A stretch of DNA of 64,000 nucleotides from JABWBD01 sp040768665 (GCA_040768665.1 JAXGMN010000022.1:1-64000), one strand, 5' to 3'. Shown: positions 14,764-23,972, counted from the first letter of the stretch. Notes: generated from the sequence alone by a model not told the origin. Translations and numbers: made by a program.

Positions 14764-15207
14764 TCAGTAGTCGAGCGTGAGGATCCGGCCCTTGGTGAAG
14801 GAGAAGAACCGGTCCTTGTCCGCCAGTTCGACTCCCGGCGCAAGATCGTCCTTCGACTTGCCTGCGGCTTTCAGGCATCCGGGGCACGCCATGAGCGTGA
14901 CTCCCTTCTTGGGAAGCTCGGCAAGTTGCTTTCTGGACGAGGGAAACTGCGCGTAGCGGAGATCCTTGGCGTCTTTGAGCACCACGCCGACGCCTTTGAC
15001 GTCGAAGTAGACCAACACGTCGCGATCTTCCGCCATGATGCTCGCCATGCTCAAGGCCATCAGGACCCAATGCGGGTCTTCTTGGCCGTGAGTGACGTGA
15101 AGGAACACCCCGTCCCTCGGCTCCGCTGCGCCGACTCCGGACACGCCTGCCAGCAAAACCCCTGCGATTGCCAGGCCGATCCACAACCAGACGCTTCTCG
15201 ATTTCAT
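14764..15207 (-). CDS. Secreted DsrE-family protein
   Basis: 147 residues from the ATG at 15207, which has GGAGGAGGG upstream; a longer frame is not supported. Signal peptide MKSRSVWLWIGLAIAGVLLAGVSG, cleaved near GAAEPRD. The mature part fits the DsrE/DsrF fold: VFLHVTHGQEDPHWVLMALSMA, DVLVYFDVKGVGVVLKDA and GVTLMACPGCLKAAGKSKDDL. The Cys pair in ACPGC is at the usual sulfur-handling position of DsrE-like proteins. Role unknown; it may be an exported sulfur-relay or small-molecule-binding protein. Confidence 0.85.
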   Translation of the reverse strand: MKSRSVWLWIGLAIAGVLLAGVSGVGAAEPRDGVFLHVTHGQEDPHWVLMALSMASIMAEDRDVLVYFDVKGVGVVLKDAKDLRYAQFPSSRKQLAELPKKGVTLMACPGCLKAAGKSKDDLAPGVELADKDRFFSFTKGRILTLDY

Positions 15208-15366
15208 CACTGCCCTCCTCCTGCGAAACGAAAGGTGGTCTGAAATGGTTATCCGATGCCGCCAGAATACGTGAAAAGGCGGTGAGGTGCAACCTGCCGG
15301 GCTTGTTCGCGTGCGAAGACGTACGGGCATGCCCGGCTCGCTCCGCCTCCGAGGCCCAGCCGCACG

Positions 15367-15784
15367 TCACGAGGACGTCGTCCCCGAACTGCCGACTTCC
15401 GTTTCCGGATGCCCCTCCGGATGCGCGGCCTGGTGATCGGCCGGTTCGATGTGCGAGGTCACGTGCAGCTCGTCTTTCAGCGGCAGCGCCCGCAGCGATT
15501 GTTCAATCCGGCTCACGCGGCGGTGCGCTTCGCGGGTCGTGACGTCGCCGGGAATCAGCACGTGCACGTCGACCCAAAGCTGATCGTTCGTCCGGCGGCA
15601 GCGGAGCTGGTGGAAGCCGGCGATGTGGCCCGCGTCCTGGTGACGCTGCAACTCCGCCCTGAGTTGATCGGCGATTTCCGGAGGAACCGCGTCCATGAGG
15701 CCCCCGAACGCTTCCCGGAGAAGTTTTAAACCGGTCGCGAGGATAAGTCCGCCGATCGCCAGCGCCGCCAGAGTGAGATTCTGG
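15367..15784 (-). pseudogene. Cation diffusion facilitator, 5'-truncated
   Basis: The open frame reads NLTLAALAIGGLILATGLKL, then LLREAFGGLMDAVPPEIADQ and the cytoplasmic domain (GFHQLRCRRTNDQLWVDVHVLIPG, VTTREAHRRVSRIEQSLRAL, HVTSHIEPADH). This is the last membrane helix and C-terminal domain of a CDF metal-efflux transporter. The first four to five helices are missing. Homology stops at 15784, exactly where 32-bp tandem repeats and the RAYT element begin. The 3' end looks intact, with a His-rich tail (HQAAHPEGHPE). Insertion or recombination at the RAYT element is the likely cause. Confidence 0.8.
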
Positions 15785-15786
15785 GG

Positions 15787-15850
15787 TCATGGAGATTCTG
15801 GGGTCAGGCCGGGATTAGTCATGGAGATTCTGGGGTCAGGCCGGGATTAG
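15787..15850. repeat. Two tandem 32-bp direct repeats next to the RAYT
   Basis: The unit starts TCATGGAGATTCTGGGGTC and ends AGGCCGGGATTAG. It occurs at 15787-15818 and 15819-15850, with a partial copy just before (15777-15786). The second copy contains the start of the left inverted repeat of the RAYT element. Confidence 0.8.
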
Positions 15851-16872
15851 GGATTAGTGTTGCAGGATTAGACCGGGCATGGTAGAATTGTGGCATGGCA
15901 CGACCGTTACGGATTGAATTTCCCGGAGCGCTGTACCACGTCATCTCGCGCGGCAACGAGAAGGGCCCGATCGTGCGCGATGATGCGGACCGCCAGAAAC
16001 GGGTGGAGTGGCTCCGCCGCACGGTCGAGGTCTACGGCTGGCGTCTCCACGCGTTCGTGCTGATGACCACACACGACCACTTGTTCGTCGAAACGCCTGA
16101 AGCGAACCTCTCCGCCGGGATGCAGCATTACAATGGGAGCTACACGGGCTACTTTAATCGGCGGCACCGCCGCTGCGGCCACTTGTTTCAGGGACGATTC
16201 AAGGGGCATCTGATCGAGGAGGAAGGGTATTTCCTCGAGGTGAGTCGCTACGTTCATCTCAATCCGGTTCGCGCGAAACTGGTCGGGCGACCGGAAGAGT
16301 GGAGGTGGAGTAGTTGCCCGGGATACCTGCGAGCCAGCAGACGACTCGACTGGATGTGTTACGATCGCGTACTGGGGGAGTTTGGGCGTCACGGCGAGCA
16401 GGCGCGCCGCGCGTACGGAAGGTTCCTGCAAGCGGCCCTGGAGCAACCGCCGGGGTCGCCGTTCGCGGGTGCCGTGGGCGGTCTGATCGTGGGAACGAGC
16501 GAGTTTGTGGACCGGATCCGGCGCATGATCGGAGACAAGCCGGAAGATGGTGAGGTGCCCCAACTGAAGCAAGTGCGGAATCGGCCGGAGTTGGCGACGA
16601 TCGTTGCGGTGGTGGCCGCCCACTTCGGGGCGGATCCGGGGCGTTGGGCAGCCGGGCGGCGGAGCAACGATGCAGCGCGGGCTGTGGCCGCGTACTTGGC
16701 GCGGTGTCGCTTCGGGCACGCGGCTACAGAAACCGCAAGGGCTTTAGGATACCGTGACCACAGCGGCGTAGGGCGCGCGGTGCGTCGAGTGGAGGAGGCC
16801 ACCGCTGAGTTGCAGCGAACGGTTCAAAGGTTGGAACGACGTCTTGCTAATCCCTAATCCCGGTCTGACCCC
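15832..16872. mobile_element. RAYT transposon with inverted REP ends
   Basis: Left end GGGGTCAGGCCGGGATTAGG continues GATTAG (15832-15857). The right end (16847-16872) starts CTAATCCCTAATCCCGG and ends TCTGACCCC, the near-perfect inverted complement. The only gene inside is the Y1 transposase. This is the REP-RAYT arrangement in which the transposase acts on its own flanking palindromes. Confidence 0.8.
15895..16857 (+). CDS. REP-associated tyrosine transposase (RAYT, Y1/HUH)
   Basis: 320 residues. It starts MARPLRIEFPGALYHVISRGN, the standard TnpA-REP N-terminus. Contains RLHAFVLMTTHDHLFVETPE (the HUH metal motif is HDHLF), the catalytic Tyr region in YNGSYTGYFNRRHRRCGHLFQGRFK, and EVSRYVHLNPVRAKLV. 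The C-terminal 100 residues add a DnaA-like helical domain with a recognisable helix-turn-helix (FGHAATETARALGYRDHSGVGRAV). It is intact and flanked by inverted REP ends, so it could still be active. It lies where the CDF transporter gene is cut. Confidence 0.93.
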   Translation: MARPLRIEFPGALYHVISRGNEKGPIVRDDADRQKRVEWLRRTVEVYGWRLHAFVLMTTHDHLFVETPEANLSAGMQHYNGSYTGYFNRRHRRCGHLFQGRFKGHLIEEEGYFLEVSRYVHLNPVRAKLVGRPEEWRWSSCPGYLRASRRLDWMCYDRVLGEFGRHGEQARRAYGRFLQAALEQPPGSPFAGAVGGLIVGTSEFVDRIRRMIGDKPEDGEVPQLKQVRNRPELATIVAVVAAHFGADPGRWAAGRRSNDAARAVAAYLARCRFGHAATETARALGYRDHSGVGRAVRRVEEATAELQRTVQRLERRLANP

Positions 16873-17085
16873 GGTTCTTCCCCTGGCGTTGTGCCGCCCA
16901 CGCGATCTTCAAGCCTCGCCTATCACTAAAGCGAAACGGCCGGGTGGAGCAGGTTCCGCTCGTCGATGGGCAGGTTTCGTCAAAGCCTCTTCCCTTCGAT
17001 CGCATGCACCGCCCAGAAGCGTGTAAAGCTGTAGCGCGGACTGCGCTTGCAGAGAACGCCCAATCGGTTAAGATGACCATTCTTG

Positions 17086-17214
17086 ATCGCCCTCTTGTTG
17101 CCGGCCGTCCAGGCAGCGCGCGAAGCGGCGCGGCGGAGCCAATGTTCGAACCATCTGAAACAGCTCGGCCTGGCCTTGCACAATTATCACGACACTTACC
17201 GGTCCTTCCCTTAG
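17086..17214 (+). pseudogene. DUF1559 N-terminal remnant
   Basis: In this frame the sequence reads IALLLPAVQAAREAARRSQC, then SNHLKQLGLALHNYHDTYRS and FP before a TAG at 17212. This is the conserved DUF1559 segment after the pilin-like helix, without its start and without the remaining 250 residues. It is a leftover of a deleted gene directly before the large secreted protein. Confidence 0.75.
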
Positions 17215-17240
17215 AAACACATGTTTCAGGAGGTTTTGGC

Positions 17241-19814
17241 ATGGTTACCCTTTCCCTGCGACGGACGGCGTTCTGGGGCTCGTTCGCAATTGCGCTGCTC
17301 GCGTGCCTCGCTCAGGCTCGCGACGTCACGAAGCTCGAAATCCTCGGAGAGAACTACCCGAGGGCGTTCTTCTTCCGGGCCACCGAGGGCGCCTTCGTTG
17401 AGCAACGCTACCCCACCTATGATAGTTGGGCGGAGAACTTCGATCGCCTGCAGGGCATTATGGGCAAGTGCCTCGACGAGGAGTGCATCGGGCGCGAGTC
17501 GCGCAACCCGGAGTTCTTCTCGCGGTTCAAGGAGCAGCATGCCACCCAGGCCGTGCTCCTGCACTTCAACGGCAACGCCCGCGACCCGCGCTACGACACC
17601 GAGAGATACTTCCCGGGCCACTGGATCTACCGCAAGGCAACAGTCATCACGCGTGACGTGCCTGCGGAAGCAGGCGAGAGCGTGATCCACGTCGAGGACG
17701 CCAGCGATTTTCGCATCGGTGCGGGGCGCTACAAGACCTCGAATGACGACATCGCACTGTTCGGCGTCACCGCCGACGGCAAACACGATTGGGATCACTG
17801 CGAACAAGTACAACTGCTCGAGATCGATGCCAAGGCAAGCACGATCAAGGTCAAACGCGGCTGCTACGGCACGAAGCCGATCGCGCTGGAGGCGGGCGTG
17901 TCGCGCGCCGCGGCGCACGAGGTCGAGGGGCCCTGGGGGCGAACGAATCACATCATGTGGTTCTACAATTTCTCGGCAATCTGCCCGAGGGACAAAGACG
18001 GCAAGACCTGCGCCGATCGACTGGTCGACGACCTGGCGGAGTGGTTTGGGCCGGGTGGTGTCCTCGCGGCGTTCGACGGACTCGAGTTCGACGTAATGTT
18101 CAACACCACGCGCGGCGACACCGACGGCGACGGCGTGGTCGACGACGGCGTCATCGACGGCGTGAACCAGTACGGGATCGGGGTCATCGAGTTCGCCCGG
18201 CAGCTCCGTGAGCGCATGACCAACAACTTCATCATCCAGGGCGACGGGGCGCTGGGCCCGGGTGGAGTGCGCAGCCAGCGCGCGTTCGGTTTGCTCAACG
18301 GGATCGAGAGCGAAGGTTTCCCGAACCTCAACGACTGGGAGTTCAGCGACTGGTCGGGCGGAATGAACCGGCACTACTTCTGGCGCGACAACGCCCGCGG
18401 GCCCGCCTTCAACTACGTGAACCACAAATGGAATCAAGCGGTGCCGGGCAAGCCGGGCGTTTCGCGGCACCCGGACGTTCCCTTCAGCCGCCACCGTCTC
18501 GCATTGGCGGCCTGCCAGTTTTTCGATGCCGCGGTGTGCTACTCCTTCGCCCCGCGGCAAGATCCCGACGGGCGGTTCGGCATCTGGGATGAGCTGCGTT
18601 GCGGGACCGACACAAAAGTCGGTTGGCTTGGCCAACCGGAAGGGCCGGCAGTACGACTGGCCGCGACGACTCCGAACCTGCTCGAGGGCAAGGGCAGCGG
18701 CGAGGCGCTGGCCCGGGCCCTCTCGGGCCGCGTGAAAGCCGAGGCCACGGCCGATGGTGTGCGGATCACGAGCGCTGATCCCAGCGCAAGCGGCGTCAGC
18801 TTCGAGCTCAGCAACGTTCCGACCAACGGCCCAGATCTCTACGTGGCCGTGGAAATGAAAGGCGATCCGATGGGCGGGTATCCGCGCGAAATGGCCCGCT
18901 TCGCCCAGGTGAGCGCGGCGGGCGGGATGATCGACCTGATGGCCGGTGAACCGCTGGACACGGGGATGGGGATCCGCGGCGCGGGCGAGCAACCGCTCGA
19001 CAACTCCACCGGCGCGATGGTCCGCTTCCGTCCAGCCGAGGTCGACGGGAAGCGCCAGCCGGTGATTGCCGTTCATCCGCCCTACAAGAATGCCAAGGGC
19101 TACACGTTCTGGTCGCGGGAGGTGGACGTGCCCGGCGGCAGCGTGTTGCGTTTCTCCATCGGCATGAGCGAGAAGGCCCCGGAACGCTCGGACGGCGTCT
19201 GGTTCCAAGTGTTCGCGGCCGAGGTGAGCGGGAACCGCGTTGGAAGCTACCGCAAGATCTTCGAACAGTCATCGAAAAAGGATGCGTGGTTGCCGCAGCA
19301 GGCGTCGCTTGAGCCTTATGGTGGAAAACGCGTACGGCTGAAGTTCGTTGCCGATTGCGGCCCGAAGGACAACGCCACGACCGATCAGGCGTCATGGACG
19401 GCGGTGCGAATTCTTTCCGCCGGCGCCAGCGACGCCCAGGTGACTCCCGCAGCGCGGTACATGACCTGGGTCAACGACCGCTGGTTCCCGTCGAGTTTCT
19501 ACTATGGGCACGTCCGGTCGCCGAAGGTGACCCTCTCGTTTGAAGTGGAAGGAAACGAACCGGTGGTGCTCAGGTCGGTCGCCGCCTACGCGCACCCCGA
19601 TGTGGTTTACCGGACCTTCCAAGGCGGCATTGTGCTCGCGAACCCTTCGCGGGAGCCGTACACGTTCGATCTCGATTCGCTTTCGCCGCGGCGGAAGTAC
19701 CGGCGGCTCCAAGGCACGGCAGCGCAGGACACCCAGACCAACAACGGTCAGCCGGTTGCCGGCAAGGTTACGGTGGGCCAGCGCGACGCACTGTTCCTGG
19801 TGCGAGTACGGTAG
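17241..19814 (+). CDS. Large secreted protein, possibly glycosidase-like
   Basis: 857 residues. The ATG at 17241 has CAGGAGG seven bases upstream. Signal peptide MVTLSLRRTAFWGSFAIALLACLAQA. The first half looks like a TIM-barrel-type ectodomain: LGENYPRAFFFRATEG, VLLHFNGNARDP, HIMWFYNFSAICP, LAAFDGLEFDVMFNTTRGDT and GIESEGFPNLNDWEFSDWSGG. A DTDGDGVVDDGVIDG stretch resembles a calcium-binding loop. The second half is beta-rich (FELSNVPTNGPDLYVAVEMKG, FWSREVDVPGGSVLRFSIG) and resembles carbohydrate-binding or jelly-roll domains. I do not recognise the family. The acidic pair in FDGLEFD would suit a glycoside hydrolase, but this is only suggestive. Confidence 0.8.
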   Translation: MVTLSLRRTAFWGSFAIALLACLAQARDVTKLEILGENYPRAFFFRATEGAFVEQRYPTYDSWAENFDRLQGIMGKCLDEECIGRESRNPEFFSRFKEQHATQAVLLHFNGNARDPRYDTERYFPGHWIYRKATVITRDVPAEAGESVIHVEDASDFRIGAGRYKTSNDDIALFGVTADGKHDWDHCEQVQLLEIDAKASTIKVKRGCYGTKPIALEAGVSRAAAHEVEGPWGRTNHIMWFYNFSAICPRDKDGKTCADRLVDDLAEWFGPGGVLAAFDGLEFDVMFNTTRGDTDGDGVVDDGVIDGVNQYGIGVIEFARQLRERMTNNFIIQGDGALGPGGVRSQRAFGLLNGIESEGFPNLNDWEFSDWSGGMNRHYFWRDNARGPAFNYVNHKWNQAVPGKPGVSRHPDVPFSRHRLALAACQFFDAAVCYSFAPRQDPDGRFGIWDELRCGTDTKVGWLGQPEGPAVRLAATTPNLLEGKGSGEALARALSGRVKAEATADGVRITSADPSASGVSFELSNVPTNGPDLYVAVEMKGDPMGGYPREMARFAQVSAAGGMIDLMAGEPLDTGMGIRGAGEQPLDNSTGAMVRFRPAEVDGKRQPVIAVHPPYKNAKGYTFWSREVDVPGGSVLRFSIGMSEKAPERSDGVWFQVFAAEVSGNRVGSYRKIFEQSSKKDAWLPQQASLEPYGGKRVRLKFVADCGPKDNATTDQASWTAVRILSAGASDAQVTPAARYMTWVNDRWFPSSFYYGHVRSPKVTLSFEVEGNEPVVLRSVAAYAHPDVVYRTFQGGIVLANPSREPYTFDLDSLSPRRKYRRLQGTAAQDTQTNNGQPVAGKVTVGQRDALFLVRVR

Positions 19815-19839
19815 CCTACCAGTTCAACCCCCGCCGGTT

Positions 19840-20191
19840 TCACGATGATACGGCACGGGCGCGTCGATTCATGCTGCCATTGGGGTCGGCCGTTGCAGCC
19901 GTGCCGGGATGTTCACCGGCCGCATCATCTACCGGTCGCCCTTCCTGGGACCGCGGCCGGGGTTCCTCGCACAATGGCTCCGAGATGAAACCGACCAGCA
20001 ACAGTCCGGCGCCCAGGTTGATCCGCATTCTCCAGCGCAGCAGTTCCTCGGAAGGCATCGACGAGATGCCCGCGCATCCGGTCTTCCCGAGCCAGTGTTT
20101 CCGGACCATTCCGCGGTACGGCGGCGGCACAGAAACCGCCGAAGGCGGCAACGGACCAAAAGATTGCTCGCCAGCGTCCCAAAGGCGACAC
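19840..20191 (-). pseudogene. Possible small two-helix membrane protein, frameshifted
   Basis: Two overlapping minus-strand frames give a plausible protein only if joined: MSPLGRWRAIFWSVAAFGGF from 20191, then YRGMVRKHWLGKTGCAGISS and MRINLGAGLLLVGFISEPLC in another frame. Each part has one hydrophobic segment. No family is recognised. It lies just downstream of the kinase-like gene at 20209-20955. The rest of 19815-20208 shows nothing else. Confidence 0.3.
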
Positions 20192-20208
20192 TTGTTGGTT
20201 CGCCCGGC

Positions 20209-20955
20209 CTATCCGCCTGCAGCCGCGACCACGGATTCCCCGAGAATCTCGCCGTATGTCGCGATGATTAGCGTGGCTGCTGCTTCCACCCCGATCCGAT
20301 CCACCCGAATCACCAGGTCGTAGAGGTGAGGATCGTTAGGATCACGGCGGAAGAACCGTTGTACGAACTCGTTACGCCCCCGCTCGGCCTCCTCCATCCA
20401 ATGGCGCGCGGTGGTTTCGTCAAGGTTCTCTTGTGCCATGATCCGGGACAGCCGATACTTCTCATCAGCAATGATCCGCACGGCCAGCCCATGATCCCGC
20501 GGCAACAGGAACTGAGCGCCGCGGCCCACAAAGACCACATCACCCCGTCGGGCGCGAGCCAGGATTACCCTCGCCAGGTGAACCATGTACTTTTCGTGGG
20601 AGATCAGCTTTCGATCAACCCAGGTCCCCAGGATGTCGAACGCCCAGTTGGCCGTCGTCTCGTCGACCAGTTCCAGCATGGGTTTGGAAAGCCGATACCG
20701 CTCGGCGACCTGATCAAGAAGGTTGCGATCCAAGACCTCCCAGCCGAGCTTTTCGCCCAGGCAGGCCGCAAGTTCGCTGCCCCCGGCGCCGACCTCGCGC
20801 GAGAGAGAGATGAAGCGCCCAAGCTGCGGACGCATCCGACTGGGACCGTGAGTCTCGATCGTCCGGTGGGCGATCTCCTCAGTCATCGCCCACGCCCTCA
20901 TCCGTCGCTCGGCCGCCGCGAGGATTCCGGGAGACTCTCGCGTCTGCTCTTTCAT
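20209..20955 (-). CDS. Cytidylate-kinase-like family protein
   Basis: 248 residues from the ATG at 20955, which has GAGGAGG upstream. It belongs to the cytidylate kinase-like family (Cytidylate_kin2): FISLSREVGAGGSELAACLG is the modified P-loop region and LGWEVLDRNLLDQVAERYRL follows. DVVFVGRGAQFLLPRDHGLAVRI and DYDLVIRVDRI-type C-terminal blocks (here HLYDLVIRVDRIGVEAAATL) are typical. Members are often found in anaerobes and planctomycetes, and their substrate is not established. It probably binds a nucleotide in the cytoplasm. Confidence 0.82.
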   Translation of the reverse strand: MKEQTRESPGILAAAERRMRAWAMTEEIAHRTIETHGPSRMRPQLGRFISLSREVGAGGSELAACLGEKLGWEVLDRNLLDQVAERYRLSKPMLELVDETTANWAFDILGTWVDRKLISHEKYMVHLARVILARARRGDVVFVGRGAQFLLPRDHGLAVRIIADEKYRLSRIMAQENLDETTARHWMEEAERGRNEFVQRFFRRDPNDPHLYDLVIRVDRIGVEAAATLIIATYGEILGESVVAAAGG

Positions 20956-21139
20956 GATCCGCCTCCTCAAGTTGGAGAAGATAGCAACGCGGACCAATGC
21001 TGCACGTGCGAAGTAGGCCGAAGTTCTCTGTGCCCGCGTGCGTCGATAGAAAAGCAAATCACCGCCTGGGAGGGCGCCCCCACTACTTATTCTAACGACC
21101 GAGCGACAAAAAGCAAAGCGATGCAGTTGCCTTTCTTGG

Positions 21140-21490
21140 CTAGCGGAGCATGTCTAGCACCCCTCCCGGGCCATAGCCGAAATCCCTTGCGGAGAAATTC
21201 TGTCCGTACCCGTAGCCAGCTTGAAAGCCAGGATAGTACCCATATCCAGGACCATACCCGTACGCGCCATAGCTGGGCTGGTACCCATAGCCCCCGGGCG
21301 AGTACCAGCCGTCTACGTATGGCCCTCCATAGTACCTTGGATACACGCGGTAGCCATATCCGTAGGGCGAGTACCGGTATCCGCCCCAATACCCGCCCCA
21401 CTGGGCCTCGGCCTTGTTTGCCGGCCCAGCCAGCCACACCGCAAGCGACAACGTTAAGCCAACGGCTACAATCCAGCTCGCCTTACTCAT
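21140..21490 (-). CDS. Secreted Gly/Tyr-rich protein
   Basis: 116 residues with signal peptide MSKASWIVAVGLTLSLAVWL, then GPANKAEAQ as cleavage region. The mature part is low-complexity Gly-Tyr-Pro (GYGYRVYPRYYGG, GYGYGPGYGYYPG), ending FGYGPGGVLDMLR. Such proteins are common in planctomycetes and may be structural components of the wall or extracellular matrix. No enzymatic motif. Confidence 0.78.
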   Translation of the reverse strand: MSKASWIVAVGLTLSLAVWLAGPANKAEAQWGGYWGGYRYSPYGYGYRVYPRYYGGPYVDGWYSPGGYGYQPSYGAYGYGPGYGYYPGFQAGYGYGQNFSARDFGYGPGGVLDMLR

Positions 21491-21644
21491 GGAAAGACTC
21501 CCCTGTTCGTGTTATTGGCGCGTAAGTGCGCGTCTTCGAGGCCGTACAAAGGGCAGACTGGGATTCGGTCGATCAGCCCTTCCGATGAATCATACGCATC
21601 TGCCGGGATCCAGGAGAACAGTCCCGTAGGTAATTCCGATCTCG

Positions 21645-22601
21645 TTAATCGGCGCTGACCGCGGCAACCACCGCTTTCATCTTCGCCAGTCCCCTCTTCG
21701 CGACCTCCAGCGGATCCTGCTCCCAAAGCTGAGGATTAAACAACTCCAGCGAGAGCAAACCGCGGAAACCGGTGCCGTGGAGTGTGCGCAGGACATCGCC
21801 GAGCGGGCAAACGCCGTCCCCGGGATAAACGCGGTGGCTATCCTTGATCGTCTCGCGGGGCGGGTCCGCCGGATAATCGTTGAGATGGAAGGCGTGCATG
21901 GCGCCGCCGTTGAGCTGATTCAGTCCCGCAAAGTCGTTGCCGCCTTTGTAAAGGTGATACGCATCCAACAAGAGGCACGCATCGGGATGGGCAGCCTCGA
22001 TCACCACGAACGCCGCCTCGCCGAGCCGGCTGAGCGTCAGCGACGAGCCCCACACTTCGAGTTGCGGTACAACGCCGGCTTCGCGGCCAAGTTCCAGCAC
22101 GGCGCGGTAGCGTTCGGCCACTTTCCGCAGATCGATACCCGGTGTCCTATTGATCCCGGCCGGCGGAGCGGCGATATGGGTGCCACCGATCGCCGCCACC
22201 AGCTCCAGGTCGTGGCGAAATTGCTCGAGCCCCTTCGCTCGCGCAGCGTCGTCCTCCGCCGCCCACGATGCGAAGCCGATCGCGCTGGCCACGGAGAGCC
22301 CAAGGTCGGCGATGTTTTTCTTCATATCCGCGAGCGATCCGCCCTCGTCGACATAGCGCTGGATATTGCGGACCCAAGGCTCGATTGCCTGGTAGCCGGC
22401 CTTGGCCGTGATGTCGACCTCCTCGTCCAGCCGCAGCTTCTGACCAAGGATCGTCGCCGTGTTGAAACAGTACGCGAACGGTCCGGCCGACGCCGAGCCG
22501 TTTTCAGCCGCGGCGGCCATCGCCGCCGGTGCCAACGTGGCTCCGCCCAGACCGACACAGCTCCAGGTGAGCATTTCCCGACGCGAGACAATTGGGGGCA
22601 T
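21645..22601 (-). CDS. Tat-exported sugar phosphate isomerase/epimerase-like TIM barrel
   Basis: 318 residues. The N-terminus SRREMLTWSCVGLGGATLAP is a twin-arginine signal. The mature protein is a xylose-isomerase-like AP-endonuclease TIM barrel: EVDITAKAGYQAIEPWVRNI, GTHIAAPPAGI, VPQLEVWGSS, CLLLDAYHLYKGGNDFAGL and HAFHLNDYP, with Glu/His/Asp residues at metal-binding places. It ends GLLSLELFNPQLWEQDPLEV. It is a common planctomycete secreted sugar-metabolism protein; the substrate is unknown. Confidence 0.87.
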   Translation of the reverse strand: MPPIVSRREMLTWSCVGLGGATLAPAAMAAAAENGSASAGPFAYCFNTATILGQKLRLDEEVDITAKAGYQAIEPWVRNIQRYVDEGGSLADMKKNIADLGLSVASAIGFASWAAEDDAARAKGLEQFRHDLELVAAIGGTHIAAPPAGINRTPGIDLRKVAERYRAVLELGREAGVVPQLEVWGSSLTLSRLGEAAFVVIEAAHPDACLLLDAYHLYKGGNDFAGLNQLNGGAMHAFHLNDYPADPPRETIKDSHRVYPGDGVCPLGDVLRTLHGTGFRGLLSLELFNPQLWEQDPLEVAKRGLAKMKAVVAAVSAD

Positions 22602-22919
22602 AAAATGAGATGCTCCGTAAGGGGGTGGGTCGCACAGGCTCGTCGCGGCCGCGGCAGACGACCTAATTCTCCACCAGGGTCACTCCCTGTGCAAGCCCGC
22701 CGTAGCGCCATTGGCAAGGATACCGCGACTTGCCGTCGCCGGCAGAAATAGATAGGCTAAGGTCGGCTCGCTTCGAAGAGACCCTGGCAAGACGAAAGCT
22801 GGCCTGCGAGACATGCAGTGGCAAGACCCGGAAAATAGGCGTCCCGGCGAGGTGGCTCTCCCCGTTTTGTTTGGGCCTCGAACTCAGCTCTCGCACCCGG
22901 CAACTTCAAGGAACCTCCG
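22602..22919. other. Intergenic region between divergent genes
   Basis: 318 bp between the divergent TIM-barrel and GHMP-kinase genes. It should hold both promoters, but I see no convincing -35/-10 pair, repeat or RNA. Several short open frames here are not supported by codon pattern or ribosome sites. Confidence 0.5.
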
Positions 22920-23972
22920 ATGGCCGACCGCCAGCCCCTCCGCGTCATCTGTAGTGCCGCCCCGATCCGGATCTCCGATTTCGGCGGCTGGACCGACACT
23001 TGGTTTGCCAAGTATGGCCGCGTGCTGAACATCGCCGTCTATCCGTACGCGGAAGTGCAGATCCGCGTCTTTCCTCGCGACGCCAGGCAGCCGCCGGTCG
23101 CGATCTACGCCGAGAACTATGGCGAGCGGTACACCTTGGAAAGCGTAGGCGGCACGTACGACCGCCACCCGCTGCTCGAGGCGGCCCTGGAGTACATGGG
23201 AGTTCCCGGCAATCTCTCGCTTGAGATCTCGCTGTTCAGCGAAGCTCCCGTAGGCTGCTCGACCGGAACCAGTGCCGCGGTGAGCGTTGCGCTCATCGGC
23301 GCGCTGGACTGGCTCTCGCCGGGCCGGCTCACGCCGCACGAGGTAGCCAAGTCGGCGCACCGGATCGAGACCGACCTGCTCAAACAGCAATGCGGGGTGC
23401 AGGACCAATTGGCGTCGGCCTACGGCGGCATCAATTTCATCGAGATTCTCGACTACCCGCATGCGATCGTCAGCCCGATCTTGCTCCCCAATTCGATTCA
23501 TTGGGAGCTCGAGCGGCGTCTGTCGCTCGTATTCCTCGGCCAGTCGCACAGTTCGTCGAAGGTCCATGAAAAGGTAATCGCCGAACTCGAGGCCGCCGGC
23601 CCGGAGGCGGAGAAGCTCCAGCCGCTGCGCGAGACCCCGGTGCGAGCCCGCGACGCCCTCTACGCCGGCGACTTCCATGCCCTCGGCCGCGCGATGCGGG
23701 AAAACACCGACGCCCAGGTCCAACTCCATCCCGATCTCGTCAGCCCCGCACACCAGGCGGTCATCGACATCGCCCGGGATTTCGGCGCTGTCGGATGGAA
23801 GGTGAACGGCGCCGGTGGCGACGGCGGCTCGGTCACGATCCTCAGCGGCCTGGAGTCCGCACGCAAACGTGAGATGCTCCACGCCATCGGGGAGCAGGTC
23901 CCCGGCACGCAGAACATTCCTATTTATTTGAGCCGTTTCGGGCTGCGAGTGTGGGAATCGCCGGTGGCCTGA
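22920..23972 (+). CDS. GHMP-family sugar kinase
   Basis: 350 residues. RVICSAAPIRISDFGGWTDT is the substrate-binding N-terminus, and PVGCSTGTSAAVSVAL the glycine-rich ATP loop (normally PxGxGLGSS, here diverged). HRIETDLLKQQCGVQDQLAS and a C-terminal KVNGAGGDGGSVTIL complete the family pattern. It resembles D-glycero-D-manno-heptose 7-phosphate kinase and fucokinase-type enzymes, so a sugar such as heptose, fucose or arabinose is the likely substrate. It may form an operon with the sulfatase 23 bp downstream, suggesting use of sugars freed from sulfated polysaccharides. Confidence 0.85.
   Translation: MADRQPLRVICSAAPIRISDFGGWTDTWFAKYGRVLNIAVYPYAEVQIRVFPRDARQPPVAIYAENYGERYTLESVGGTYDRHPLLEAALEYMGVPGNLSLEISLFSEAPVGCSTGTSAAVSVALIGALDWLSPGRLTPHEVAKSAHRIETDLLKQQCGVQDQLASAYGGINFIEILDYPHAIVSPILLPNSIHWELERRLSLVFLGQSHSSSKVHEKVIAELEAAGPEAEKLQPLRETPVRARDALYAGDFHALGRAMRENTDAQVQLHPDLVSPAHQAVIDIARDFGAVGWKVNGAGGDGGSVTILSGLESARKREMLHAIGEQVPGTQNIPIYLSRFGLRVWESPVA

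Noticed and set aside
15785..15850. Tandem 32-bp repeats considered as a CRISPR array
   Set aside because: The repeats are directly adjacent without spacers, and no cas genes are present.
17226..19208. Minus-strand open frame of 660 codons under the large secreted protein
   Set aside because: Antisense shadow; the plus-strand protein has a signal peptide and a good ribosome site.
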